A stretch of 64,000 nucleotides of DNA from an uncultured Lachnospiraceae bacterium (GTDB taxonomy: Bacteria; Bacillota; Clostridia; Lachnospirales; Lachnospiraceae), in contig CAMJHQ010000015.1 of NCBI GenBank assembly GCA_946405625.1, forward strand, positions 1 through 64,000, written 5' to 3'. Each line of letters starts with the position of its first letter. The first letter of the stretch is position 1. Shown here piece after piece: positions 26,701 to 35,229 of this stretch. A program made the translations under genes and the position numbers. The notes under the pieces are model-generated. The model was not told where the DNA came from. It saw only the letters and a list, made by a program, of their open reading frames with translations, and made no database searches.

Positions 26701-26738
26701 GAGCCGGGTATCGATCATTTAGATCAAATACCCGGCTC
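26701..26738 (+). terminator. Terminator of the GH120 gene
   Basis: An 11-bp stem GAGCCGGGTAT / ATACCCGGCTC with an inner GATC/GATC extension. It is followed by AAACACTTTTC. It faces the convergent small lipoprotein gene. Confidence 0.8.
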
Positions 26739-26803
26739 AAACACTTTTCATTAATTAAATTTGGAATAATAAAACACTTACATTGAATAAATCAAGCGTA
26801 TCT

Positions 26804-27013
26804 TTACTCTTCTCCTGAGATATCCAGTGAATCATCCATATTCTGGTTTGTCTCATTATTCTGATTTACCAGATCCTTTGCCTGGTTCTCAAGGTTGACA
26901 CCCATAGATATTTCATTATTTTCCTGAATATTTCTTGCAGTTTCACCGCCACATGCGGTAAGTCCTGCCATAAGCCCGAGCAGAAGCCCTGCTACGATAA
27001 TTTTCTTCTTCAT
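26804..27013 (-). CDS. Small lipoprotein
   Basis: 69 residues. Signal peptide with the lipobox LTAC, so Cys21 should be lipid-modified and the mature protein is about 49 residues, acidic and Asn/Gln-rich, with no domain I recognise. Good GGAGG ribosome site 8 nt before the ATG. It follows ridA on the same strand but 160 bp away, and may have its own promoter. Confidence 0.7.
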   Translation of the reverse strand: MKKKIIVAGLLLGLMAGLTACGGETARNIQENNEISMGVNLENQAKDLVNQNNETNQNMDDSLDISGEE

Positions 27014-27082
27014 TTTGATACCTCCATCATTTCTCTCAATAGATTATTTAGTGTAAATTCTTTAATTCGTCAACAAATATCA

Positions 27083-27185
27083 ATAATAATCTCCGGCTAT
27101 AGAACCAGCAATTATAAATAATAATCACCGGCTATAGAACCAGCTGTTATAAATAATAATCATCGACTATAGAACTAGTCATCAA
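27083..27185. repeat. 35-bp tandem copies of the ridA 3' end
   Basis: CCGGCTATAGAACCAG occurs at 27093 and 27128 and its diverged form TCGACTATAGAACTAG at 27163, a 35-bp step. The last copy contains the ridA stop codon (27175-27177); the other two lie in the spacer. Confidence 0.8.
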
Positions 27186-27558
27186 CCTCTGCGATAGCTT
27201 CCATCTCGATCAGAACATCCTTCGGAAGTCTTGCAACCTCTACGCAGCTTCTTGCAGGAAAATCCTTTGTGAAATACTTCGCATAAATCTCGTTTACCTT
27301 TGCAAAATCATTCATATCCTTGATAAATACTACTGTCTTTACCACCTTATCAAGTGATGAACCCGACTCCTCGAGAAGAGCCTTAACATTCATAAGAGCT
27401 CTTTCAGCCTGAACCTCAATGCCACCCTCAACAAGTGTATTTGTTGCAGGATCGATCGGAATCATTCCTGATGTAAAAAGAAGGTTTCCAACCTTAACAG
27501 CCTGTGAATATGGTCCGATAGCTGCTGGTGCCTTATCTGTTGCAATAATAGTCTTCAT
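27175..27558 (-). CDS. ridA: RidA family reactive-intermediate deaminase
   Basis: 127 residues. Hydrolyses reactive enamine/imine intermediates released by PLP enzymes. The chain starts [20 protein letters not shown] and has the RidA signature near the C-terminus, [21 protein letters not shown], with the conserved Arg that binds the substrate carboxylate. Cytoplasmic trimer in this family. A set of 18-bp repeats lies in its upstream region and a 35-bp repeat set at its 3' end. Confidence 0.93.
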   Translation of the reverse strand: MKTIIATDKAPAAIGPYSQAVKVGNLLFTSGMIPIDPATNTLVEGGIEVQAERALMNVKALLEESGSSLDKVVKTVVFIKDMNDFAKVNEIYAKYFTKDFPARSCVEVARLPKDVLIEMEAIAEVDD

Positions 27559-27591
27559 TTATATATTTCCTCCATTGTAGTTACAAGTGTG

Positions 27592-27655
27592 ACCATATAT
27601 AGTTCAACTGCCATATATAGTTTATCCGCCATATATAGGTCATCTGCCATGCATT
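27592..27655. repeat. 18-bp repeats upstream of ridA
   Basis: CCATATATAG occurs at 27593, 27611 and 27629, an 18-bp step, with a degenerate fourth copy (CCATGCAT) at 27647. The core is partly palindromic. The position, 35-100 bp upstream of ridA, would suit an operator series but could equally be simple slippage. Confidence 0.7.
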
Positions 27656-27727
27656 TCTCAAGCCGTACATGGCTATCTATAAATGTATAACTGAAAAATA
27701 GCACATTCACAGCTACTGTTCAATAGC

Positions 27728-28555
27728 TTATTTATCATTTATAACTATACCAGTGTCGGTGATTTCTATCTTCTTCTCTTTATAGAGATGTCCCACCGCA
27801 CGTTTAAATGCATTCTTGCTGAGTCCGAACTCTTTCTTGATAAGTTCTGCCGAAGCCTTATCGTTGAACGGAAGCTTACCGCCGTAGCTCTTGATGATAT
27901 CAAATACCATCTCGGCATCCTCGATCATCTGTACAGGTATTTCCTGTCTCATCGCAAGATCAGTCTTTCCGTCCTCGCGAACTTTTACGACTCTGCAGTC
28001 AACCACATCACCAACATAGATTGAATCGAATATCTCACTCTCATGTATAAGTCCTGTCATCTCGTCATCAATCGCAACGAAGGCTCCGAAATCCTTCTTC
28101 ACCTGATAAACAGTACCCTTGACCATATCGCCTTTTTTATACTTATCGTTTGGACGAAGCTTGTCACTTATTTTCATTGTAACCGCAAGACGTCCGGTCT
28201 TATCAACATACATTGCGACAAGGTACGACTTCTCCTGCTTCACAGGTGTAGTCTGTTCCTTGAAAGGAAGAAGCACATCTCTTTCGAGTCCCGAATCCAT
28301 GAAGGCACCGATATTTCCGACGCTCTTACACTTAAGTCTCTTTATCTCACCTACAGTGATGAGCGGCTCTCTGGTAGTTGCTATAGGTCTGTCCTTTGAA
28401 TCCCTATATACAAATACTCTGATACTGTCACCAACCTCTATATCACGCGGAACCTGCTTTGTCGGAAGAAGAACATCCTCTCTTCCGTCAGTAAGATATG
28501 CTCCGACCTCTTTCACTCGATCCACACGAAGTGTGTTCCATTTACCTAAATCCAT
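27728..28555 (-). CDS. CvfB-like S1 RNA-binding protein
   Basis: 275 residues. Three S1-type OB folds in a row (around residues 8-65, 70-130 and 140-205; the third reads KGTVYQVKKDFGAFVAIDDEMTG) followed by a C-terminal winged-helix-like segment (GLSKNAFKRAVGHLYKEKKI). This is the layout of CvfB/YitL proteins, RNA binders that affect virulence gene expression in Staphylococcus; the role here is inferred only from the family. It begins LGKWNTLRV, as CvfB homologues do. Last gene of its strand before ridA. Confidence 0.85.
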   Translation of the reverse strand: MDLGKWNTLRVDRVKEVGAYLTDGREDVLLPTKQVPRDIEVGDSIRVFVYRDSKDRPIATTREPLITVGEIKRLKCKSVGNIGAFMDSGLERDVLLPFKEQTTPVKQEKSYLVAMYVDKTGRLAVTMKISDKLRPNDKYKKGDMVKGTVYQVKKDFGAFVAIDDEMTGLIHESEIFDSIYVGDVVDCRVVKVREDGKTDLAMRQEIPVQMIEDAEMVFDIIKSYGGKLPFNDKASAELIKKEFGLSKNAFKRAVGHLYKEKKIEITDTGIVINDK

Positions 28556-28596
28556 TACTATTCCTCATCTCTAAAAAAGTAAGTGTTCTACCCTGA

Positions 28597-29103
28597 CTAT
28601 TGAGCATCCTGCTGTGCATTTGGCTGTGCATCCATATCCGCCCTCAGTACCTCTGTCGGTGCTTCCGATCTGTGTAAGCCTTCGTCACGCCTTACCTTTG
28701 ATACAAGATTCAGCACATCTACAACCTGCTGCTTGCCATATACCAGGAATATCTGATCGCATATCCACTGATATACTTTCTCCTCTTCCTCATTAGGCTC
28801 GAAGCCTTCGTCAAGATAATATACAACTTCGATATCTCCACCCAGAGATACCTTATAATTGTATGCCCTTTCATTTCCCATCGGTCTTCCCGAATCATAG
28901 ATAACTCTTTCAATCGTCTGACCACCTCTCACATGCTCGCCTTCCGGAAATGTAATCCTGAGGATATTCTTTGCAAAATGCATATCCTTCGATAATTCGA
29001 CATAATCCTCCGGAAGAGGATAAGTAAGCGCACTGTCATGGGTATACTTATATATAAAATCACTGATGTCCTTATAAACCTTTTCTTTATCGAGTCTTTC
29101 CAT
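28597..29103 (-). CDS. Conserved-looking cytoplasmic protein, function unknown
   Basis: About 168 residues from the ATG at 29103 (AAAGGGG upstream); a longer frame from 29145 has no ribosome site. Mixed alpha/beta, no signal or membrane segment. An N-terminal helical part (KEKVYKDISDFIYKYTH) is followed by a beta-rich core with a conserved-looking ERVIYDSGRPMGNERAY, and the tail is AQPNAQQDAQ, low in complexity. I do not recognise a family. It lies 41 nt upstream of the CvfB-like gene and probably shares its transcript. Confidence 0.6.
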   Translation of the reverse strand: MERLDKEKVYKDISDFIYKYTHDSALTYPLPEDYVELSKDMHFAKNILRITFPEGEHVRGGQTIERVIYDSGRPMGNERAYNYKVSLGGDIEVVYYLDEGFEPNEEEEKVYQWICDQIFLVYGKQQVVDVLNLVSKVRRDEGLHRSEAPTEVLRADMDAQPNAQQDAQ

Positions 29104-29198
29104 AAGATTAAAGCCCCTTTCCCAAAAGTTTACGTATATCATCAAAAGCTATTGTAACAGACTGAATTTTTGAATGCAATTGTTGAAAAGTATATCAA

Positions 29199-31268
29199 TT
29201 ATTTGCATTTTATTAGTATACCATCTGATAATCTATATACTTCATCTCCTATTTCCTCAAATGTTTTTTTATGTGTTATCATAATACAAGTTACTTTGTT
29301 TGAAATATCAGCAATAAGATTTTTTATTATTTTTTCATTTTTCATATCCAAATTACTTGTCACTTCATCAAATATCAATACTTCTGGTTCACGTATCAAC
29401 GCTCTTGCTATCGCCAACCGTTGTTTTTCTCCTTCAGAGAATCCTTTACCATTCTCTCCAATTCTTGTATCCAATCCATTAGGCAGCTTATTTAGCATAT
29501 CATCTAGATTACACTTTTTTATAGCTTCAAAAATCACATCCGAAGAAATGTTATCATCCCACATAGTCAAGTTCTCATAAATAGACCCCTCAAAAAATGG
29601 AGGTGATTGTGTTACATATATTAAACTATTACGAGGAAAGCCTATCAATTTACCCTTATCTGGTAAATAGAATCCTGCCATTATTTTCGCTAGTGTACTT
29701 TTTCCACTGCCACTTTCCCCAATTAATACCACCGTATTTCCTTTTCTAATTTTTAAATTTACTCCCTTTAAAATATAATCTCCATTTCGATATTTAAACC
29801 AAAGATCATTTATACTAAGTTCATTATTCGAAACATCATCCATTGTTTTAGAACTGTCAGTATTATCATCATGAATCATAATATCATTTAATCTGTCTAC
29901 AGAAATCAATGACTTAGGTATATCTGCTACAATTGAAAAAACACCAATAAAAGCAGAAATAAAATATCCCATAACAAAATAAAAAGAAAAAAAATCCGAT
30001 AGTGCTATCTTATCGTGAAAACACATATCAATACCAACAAAAAACAGCACTATAATACCTATAGTCGAAATCAAATCAACTATAGCATCCCTAAATCCTC
30101 CATAAATAGACAATCTATAATTTGACTTTACATATTCCTTATAACCATCATATAGTTTTTTTCTTACTACATTTTCTGATTTATATGCTTTTATAGTTTC
30201 TATATATTCTATACATTCTTTTATGCGCGACGCAAAACTTGCTCTTTTAACTAATGTCATTTGCTCATACGATGCCATTCTATTTGAAGATAAGCAGATT
30301 ACCATCATCATAAACATAATCATAACTATAACAATAAAAGTTAATTGTATATTAAGCTTAATCAACAAAATCAGACAAAAAATAGATAGTATTAAATCAA
30401 CAATAAAAACATTCGCTAAGCTAACCAGCAATCCCCTTAAAACTTCAATATCATTACATCTTGAGACAAGCTCTCCATTCTTATAACCATTAAAAAAAAT
30501 GAGAGATTTATTAAACATATGAATTAAATATTTATCAATTATACCAACATCCATTTTATTTGATATTCTCATCAATAAAACATTTAAAACCTGTTGTATA
30601 ATCATTTTAAAAACTGTAATAATTCCTAATGCTACACAAATCTTCTTAAACAAGATCATTTGATAATAATCATTTATACTTTTTTCATTAAACATGCCTT
30701 GCAAAACTAAAATGCACGATAAACTAACAAGAATGATTATTATTGTTAATATAAATGAAGTTATCAACTTACCTTTTTGCGAGTATATAAAATTCAGATA
30801 GTATATATAGTCACCTTTTCTCTCATTCTTCTTTTCAAAAAGTGAACTTTTTTCAAATGTAATTATGTATCCCAAAAATATTTTATCAAAGTATTCTATT
30901 CTTTCTTTTCTAATCTTTTCTACTGCCGGATCAGCGAGGAATATATGCTTTTCCGTAATTTTATATACCACAACAAAATGAGTCAAATATGCCTCGTTTA
31001 GAATATTAGCTATTATAGGAAGTTTTATTTCATTATTTTTTACAGCATCAACCAATTCCTTTATATCACATCCATAGGCCTCTGCTTTCATGCCAACGGT
31101 TTTGGCAGCTTCGATTATACCGAAGGCACTTGTGCCTTGTATATCTACCCCAACTAAATCTCTGCATGAGGAGTACTTAAGTTTTAATCCATAATATTGA
31201 CATATAGTTGAAAAACATGCTGCACCACAATCCTTTTCATCATGCTGCATAACAAATGATTTCTTCAT
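29199..31268 (-). CDS. Peptidase-containing ABC exporter (C39, bacteriocin type)
   Basis: 689 residues. N-terminal C39 peptidase with catalytic Cys14 (DCGAAC), His97 (THFVVV) and Asp113 (ADPA); membrane domain of about six helices (about 160-440); ABC ATPase with Walker A GESGSGKSTLAK, signature FSEGEKQRLA and Walker B VLIFDEVTSNLD. The family cuts a leader after Gly-Gly and exports the peptide. A double-glycine peptide gene lies two genes upstream on the same strand, so this is its likely processor. Started at ATG 31268 with AAAAGGTG upstream; GTG 31280 is the alternative. Strongly AT-rich, unlike its neighbours, suggesting transfer. Confidence 0.93.
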   Translation of the reverse strand: MKKSFVMQHDEKDCGAACFSTICQYYGLKLKYSSCRDLVGVDIQGTSAFGIIEAAKTVGMKAEAYGCDIKELVDAVKNNEIKLPIIANILNEAYLTHFVVVYKITEKHIFLADPAVEKIRKERIEYFDKIFLGYIITFEKSSLFEKKNERKGDYIYYLNFIYSQKGKLITSFILTIIIILVSLSCILVLQGMFNEKSINDYYQMILFKKICVALGIITVFKMIIQQVLNVLLMRISNKMDVGIIDKYLIHMFNKSLIFFNGYKNGELVSRCNDIEVLRGLLVSLANVFIVDLILSIFCLILLIKLNIQLTFIVIVMIMFMMMVICLSSNRMASYEQMTLVKRASFASRIKECIEYIETIKAYKSENVVRKKLYDGYKEYVKSNYRLSIYGGFRDAIVDLISTIGIIVLFFVGIDMCFHDKIALSDFFSFYFVMGYFISAFIGVFSIVADIPKSLISVDRLNDIMIHDDNTDSSKTMDDVSNNELSINDLWFKYRNGDYILKGVNLKIRKGNTVVLIGESGSGKSTLAKIMAGFYLPDKGKLIGFPRNSLIYVTQSPPFFEGSIYENLTMWDDNISSDVIFEAIKKCNLDDMLNKLPNGLDTRIGENGKGFSEGEKQRLAIARALIREPEVLIFDEVTSNLDMKNEKIIKNLIADISNKVTCIMITHKKTFEEIGDEVYRLSDGILIKCK

Positions 31269-31283
31269 ATCGTATTTCACCTT

Positions 31284-33476
31284 TTAGTACGTTTCATCCA
31301 AATATACTGATGCTCTATTTTCTATATTGTTCATTGTTTGATTGATATCAGCATCACCATTAAAATACGATTCAGATTCATCTATAATAATATTGAGCAA
31401 TTCTGTATCACTGTCTTTTATCTTATTGATACTATCTACTAATTCAATATACTCTTTCTCCTCTTCATCTGTAATCGGTTTCAATTCTACCTCTACACCA
31501 AATGCATTATATTCATAATTTCTCGGTTCGATAGTATTCCCATATTTATCTTCATATGACGTTTCCGTTTTAAGTTCCATCATTTTCATATCAAAACAAT
31601 CCTGACGTGTTGGCATATTATATTCCATATGTTCATATTGAAAGTCTTCTGTCATAAATTCTCTGATTATTTGCCATGCTACTTCTTTATTCTTGGATGC
31701 TGCAGATATACCATACATATTTGAAAAAGAAAAATATGATCCACCATCTATATCCGGATATCCTATATAGTTTACATCTTCATATATTTTCTCATTAGCT
31801 TGAAACATATCAATATCCAATTCTTCGGTAGTCTGAAGTAATATTTTCCCTTTTCTGAAATCATCCACATCATCTAATAGCTGATCATACATTTCTTTTT
31901 CATCATTTAGATTTGCATAAAGCTTTTCATTTTTTTGTCCGTATGATTTACACATATCTATAAAATCCGAAAACTGAGTTGAAGTAATAAAACTCATACA
32001 TCTTTCTTTATCAGTGAAATCACTTAAAGAATACACTCCAATTTCCATCAATAAATCCATACTAGAATCTAATCCAGTCAATCTTTCTGGTTTTATATCC
32101 TTTACACATTCAATAAACTGATCAAAATCCCACTGATCATATGATTTCAGTTTTTTCGAACAAGTGTATGCGGTTATTATTGAATAATGAGATGCAACAT
32201 AATATATTTTTCCATCCTTTTCAATTGTATCTTTTACAGAACCAATTAAATCATCTGGATTAATTTCTGAGTCACTATAATAATATTCTGATAGATCTGC
32301 TAATAAGCCCTTATTAATATAATCATTTAGAAAATGTCCATATGATAAATCAAAAATATCCGGACAATTATCTGATGCAATATCAAGATTTATTTGTGTA
32401 TATGGATCACTAAATCTTCTGTAATCTTTGATTTCCACATAATAATCTCTATTTGATTTATTAAATTTATTAACCACTCCATAGAGTTCTACAGATGGAG
32501 AAAAGCTCCCTATAAGTATTTTGGTTTTGTTTTCATTAATTATATTTGGTGTGTTTTTTTCATCCGGATATATTTCTGTAAAGCCGGAAATATCTTTTCC
32601 ATACAAATTAATAAACTTCTTATCACTTAACGACTGAATATTTGTCACATCTTCTTTCGTCAATCCCAACGTGCTATAGTCAATTAGTTTTTCGACGCCT
32701 TTTTTATCCTCTGAATAGGAATATATACCATCCTCCATTTTCAAATAAAAGCACTCTTCATTTCCATCCAAAAGACAATTATCAACACTTATATCAGCAC
32801 TATATAATTCAGTGAATTCGTTATTCTCATATTTACATATTCGTATCGACTGTCTTGCGCCATTATCTTCAAATGCAACAATCAAATCTCCTTTATTTGT
32901 AATTGACGCATCTTTAAATGTGCCACCCTCAACATATTCCTTTTGATCTTTTACACTAAAATCGTAATCAACTATATAAATTTTCTTATCAGTAAAAACC
33001 ACATATCCATCTTTATAGTTTTTTATATATGGTTCTATTACAACTTCATCTTTTGAAACTATATCCTTTATATTTCCCGTTTTAGTCACTTGTCCCGTTT
33101 TATCGATTTTGTTTATCTCATTCTTTGAAAACAACACAATATCATTATCATTAACAATTATCTTATTGATATCATCTTCACACTCAACATCTATATTTTT
33201 TTCTTCTGCATTATCAATACAATATGTTTTTATAGTGTAATCTGAATCAATCTTTAATAATATATATATATTCCCTTCTTCAACTACGTAATCCTTTACC
33301 GTACCAGCACCATTTATATTTATGGGAACTTCAAAATAATTCTTCCCATGGTCAACTTCATCATGCTCGTTTTCGTCATAAAAAAAAGACAAATCTCCAG
33401 AGCTATCACCACCACAAGAAGTAAACGATATTAATATAGCAAACATAAATATTATAGCTAACAATCTTCGAGTCAT
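31284..33476 (-). CDS. Lipoprotein with propeller-like N-part and solute-binding C-part
   Basis: About 730 residues. Signal peptide with lipobox SFTSC, an acidic linker, about 300 residues of short repeated beta strands (propeller-like), then from about residue 320 (KTKILIGSFSPSVELYGVVNKFN) a family-1-type extracellular solute-binding fold with PDIFDLSYGHFLNDY and AASKNKEVAWQIIREFM. No sugar permease genes are near; instead it sits between a peptide precursor and a C39 exporter. It may bind the exported peptide, confer immunity or act as a receptor; all three are inference. Start is ATG 33476 behind AAAGGATTTATAAAT. AT-rich like its neighbours. Confidence 0.8.
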   Translation of the reverse strand: MTRRLLAIIFMFAILISFTSCGGDSSGDLSFFYDENEHDEVDHGKNYFEVPININGAGTVKDYVVEEGNIYILLKIDSDYTIKTYCIDNAEEKNIDVECEDDINKIIVNDNDIVLFSKNEINKIDKTGQVTKTGNIKDIVSKDEVVIEPYIKNYKDGYVVFTDKKIYIVDYDFSVKDQKEYVEGGTFKDASITNKGDLIVAFEDNGARQSIRICKYENNEFTELYSADISVDNCLLDGNEECFYLKMEDGIYSYSEDKKGVEKLIDYSTLGLTKEDVTNIQSLSDKKFINLYGKDISGFTEIYPDEKNTPNIINENKTKILIGSFSPSVELYGVVNKFNKSNRDYYVEIKDYRRFSDPYTQINLDIASDNCPDIFDLSYGHFLNDYINKGLLADLSEYYYSDSEINPDDLIGSVKDTIEKDGKIYYVASHYSIITAYTCSKKLKSYDQWDFDQFIECVKDIKPERLTGLDSSMDLLMEIGVYSLSDFTDKERCMSFITSTQFSDFIDMCKSYGQKNEKLYANLNDEKEMYDQLLDDVDDFRKGKILLQTTEELDIDMFQANEKIYEDVNYIGYPDIDGGSYFSFSNMYGISAASKNKEVAWQIIREFMTEDFQYEHMEYNMPTRQDCFDMKMMELKTETSYEDKYGNTIEPRNYEYNAFGVEVELKPITDEEEKEYIELVDSINKIKDSDTELLNIIIDESESYFNGDADINQTMNNIENRASVYLDETY

Positions 33477-33502
33477 ATTTATAAATCCTTTCAAAAAATC
33501 AA

Positions 33503-33540
33503 AGCATATCTGTTTTATAATATAATAAAACAGATATGCT
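33503..33540 (-). terminator. Attenuator between peptide precursor and lipoprotein gene
   Basis: A perfect 16-bp stem (AGCATATCTGTTTTAT / ATAAAACAGATATGCT) with a 6-nt loop lies 27 nt after the precursor stop codon, followed on the minus strand by TTGATTTTTTG. It would let the short precursor mRNA accumulate over the downstream lipoprotein-exporter message. Confidence 0.88.
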
Positions 33541-33567
33541 GCGTATTCTCATAACACTATAATTATT

Positions 33568-33762
33568 TTACAGCCATCTATATCTGTGTCCACCCTTCGA
33601 ACCACCATTAACTATATAGTGCATTTCTGCTTTAGCTTTTGTTAAGTCTCTGGATCGTCCTGAAAAGCATGTATCACATGCAACACATTCAGCAGCATAT
33701 GTATCCCAATAACCTGTTCCCCCGTTAACTTTTTTCTGTCTTTCTGCATCTAGTTTAGTCAT
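33568..33762 (-). CDS. Double-glycine leader peptide precursor (putative bacteriocin or signal)
   Basis: 64 residues, starting at the ATG behind GGAGGTG with 7-nt spacing. The 15-residue leader MTKLDAERQKKVNGG has the LxxE...VxGG pattern cut by C39 peptidases. The 49-residue core begins TGYWDTYAAECVACDTC, with Cys26, Cys29 and Cys32, and ends GGHRYRWL, basic and aromatic. A second VNGG lies at 51-54. No modification enzyme or dedicated immunity gene is next to it. The core does not match a bacteriocin family I can name. First gene of the AT-rich cluster, with its own near-consensus promoter and an attenuator behind it. Confidence 0.85.
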   Translation of the reverse strand: MTKLDAERQKKVNGGTGYWDTYAAECVACDTCFSGRSRDLTKAKAEMHYIVNGGSKGGHRYRWL

Positions 33763-33827
33763 GTAAGCACACCTCCAAAAATATTTTTTTGCCAATATAA
33801 TTCAAGTAAATATGAGAATAACAATCA

Positions 33828-33856
33828 ATTATAAATAAATCTTGTACAATTTTCAA
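33828..33856 (-). promoter_or_regulatory. Promoter of the peptide cluster
   Basis: On the minus strand TTGAAA (33856-33851), a 17-bp spacer and a perfect TATAAT (33833-33828), about 65 bp before the precursor start. The rest of the 315-bp spacer up to cysK holds only the cysK terminator and AT-rich DNA. Confidence 0.8.
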
Positions 33857-33993
33857 TAATTTCAGTTTCCCGATTCTTCGTATCTCATATGTATATTTAA
33901 CACATTAGAAATTGTCAGTTTCCGTTTAGTATGACAAAAAAACTTTTTTTAACAAATGATATACAATTATACATCAAATAATAAAACAAAAGA

Positions 33994-34021
33994 AAGACGG
34001 CTCTCAATTGAGAACCGCCTT
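33994..34021 (-). terminator. Terminator of cysK
   Basis: A 14-bp stem without loop mismatches (two G-U pairs), AAGGCGGTTCTCAA against TTGAGAGCCGTCTT on the minus strand, followed by TCTTTTGTTTTATT. Confidence 0.9.
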
Positions 34022-34077
34022 CCATCTGTCTTTTTGATTACCACTTAAATTAAATATAACAGGAGTAATACTATTGA

Positions 34078-35010
34078 TTACTCTGTAAAGAGTGCTGTTG
34101 AATAATATCTGTCGCCGCTGTCCGGAAGAAGAGCTACGATAGTCTTTCCCTTGTTCTCCGGCTTCTTTGCATACTCGATTGCAGCAAAGAGAGCTGCACC
34201 TGAAGAAATACCAACAGAGATACCTTCCTTCTTAGCAAGAAGCTTAGCTGTTGCAAAAGCATCCTCGTTTGAAGCTTTAAATACTTCATCAAATACTTCT
34301 GTATTAAGAACATCAGGAACGAAACCTGCTCCGATACCCTGGATCTTATGTGCACCTGCTCTGCCTTCTGAAAGTACAGGTGAATCAGCCGGCTCAAGAG
34401 CTACAACCTTAACATCAGCCTTCTGCTCCTTGAGATACTCGCCTGTTCCCGTTACAGTTCCGCCTGTACCAACACCGGCGATGAAGATATCTACATTTCC
34501 GTCTGTATCCTTCCAGATTTCTGGACCTGTTGTTGCCTTATGAATAGCTGGGTTTGCAGGATTAACGAACTGTCCCGGAATAAAGCTGTTGGCAATTTCC
34601 TTTGAAAGCTCCTCAGCCTTTGCGATAGCTCCCTTCATACCCTTAGCGCCATCTGTAAGAACGAGTTCAGCGCCGTATGCCTTGAGGATATTTCTTCTCT
34701 CAACACTCATTGTCTCAGGCATTGTAAGGATGATTCTGTATCCCTTTGCTGCTGCGATTGCTGCAAGACCGATACCTGTGTTTCCTGATGTAGGCTCAAT
34801 TATTACAGAACCTTCCTTAAGAAGTCCCTTTGCCTCAGCGTCCTCGATCATAGCCTTAGCGATACGATCCTTAACACTCCCAGCCGGATTAAAATACTCA
34901 AGCTTTACAAGAACTGTAGCCTCAAGGCCGAGTTCCTTCTCAATATTAACAACCTCAACAAGAGGTGTGTTGCCGATAAGTCCAAGTGTTCCCTTGTAGA
35001 TGTTTCCCAT
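34078..35010 (-). CDS. cysK: Cysteine synthase A (O-acetylserine sulfhydrylase)
   Basis: 310 residues. PLP enzyme making cysteine from O-acetylserine and sulfide. The PLP lysine is Lys47 in [11 protein letters not shown]; the substrate loop [11 protein letters not shown] and the glycine-rich [16 protein letters not shown] phosphate site are intact. I start at ATG 35010, 9 nt after GGAG; the ATG at 35019 overlaps the ribosome site itself. Its promoter lies in a dyad operator facing an Rrf2-type regulator gene, so cysteine or iron-sulfur status probably controls it. Confidence 0.95.
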   Translation of the reverse strand: MGNIYKGTLGLIGNTPLVEVVNIEKELGLEATVLVKLEYFNPAGSVKDRIAKAMIEDAEAKGLLKEGSVIIEPTSGNTGIGLAAIAAAKGYRIILTMPETMSVERRNILKAYGAELVLTDGAKGMKGAIAKAEELSKEIANSFIPGQFVNPANPAIHKATTGPEIWKDTDGNVDIFIAGVGTGGTVTGTGEYLKEQKADVKVVALEPADSPVLSEGRAGAHKIQGIGAGFVPDVLNTEVFDEVFKASNEDAFATAKLLAKKEGISVGISSGAALFAAIEYAKKPENKGKTIVALLPDSGDRYYSTALFTE

Positions 35011-35097
35011 AACTTTCATCTCCTTTTAGATTATTTATCCTATTATACAGCTCCTATAGAGACTTGCTATATAACGATTTTCTGAATTGATGATGAA

Positions 35098-35135
35098 ATG
35101 TTAACACCTTTTACCTACCGTGTCAATAGGTAAAA
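35098..35135 (-). promoter_or_regulatory. cysK promoter within a TACCTA/TAGGTA dyad
   Basis: Minus strand: TTGACA (35126-35121), 17-bp spacer, TAACAT (35103-35098). The palindrome TTTTACCTA-N9-TAGGTAAAA (35109-35135) covers the -35 box and much of the spacer, so a bound regulator would block the polymerase. Confidence 0.85.
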
Positions 35136-35141
35136 ATATCA

Positions 35142-35179
35142 ATTTACCTATTTACCTTTAGGACAAAAGGGTGTATTAT
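35142..35179 (+). promoter_or_regulatory. Candidate promoter and operator half-sites of the rrf2 gene
   Basis: Two further direct TTTACCT half-sites lie at about 35143-35157. TTTACC (35151-35156), a 17-bp spacer and TATTAT (35174-35179) make a plausible promoter whose -35 overlaps the second half-site, which would give autoregulation. Confidence 0.55.
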
Positions 35180-35229
35180 AGGAATTGACTAATTTATGTT
35201 ATAACCTCAGACTATAGGAGGATAAAAAT

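Noticed and set aside
29199-33856. A lanthipeptide or other modified-peptide cluster
   Set aside because: No LanM, radical SAM, YcaO or similar enzyme is encoded in the island; only the exporter, lipoprotein and precursor are present.
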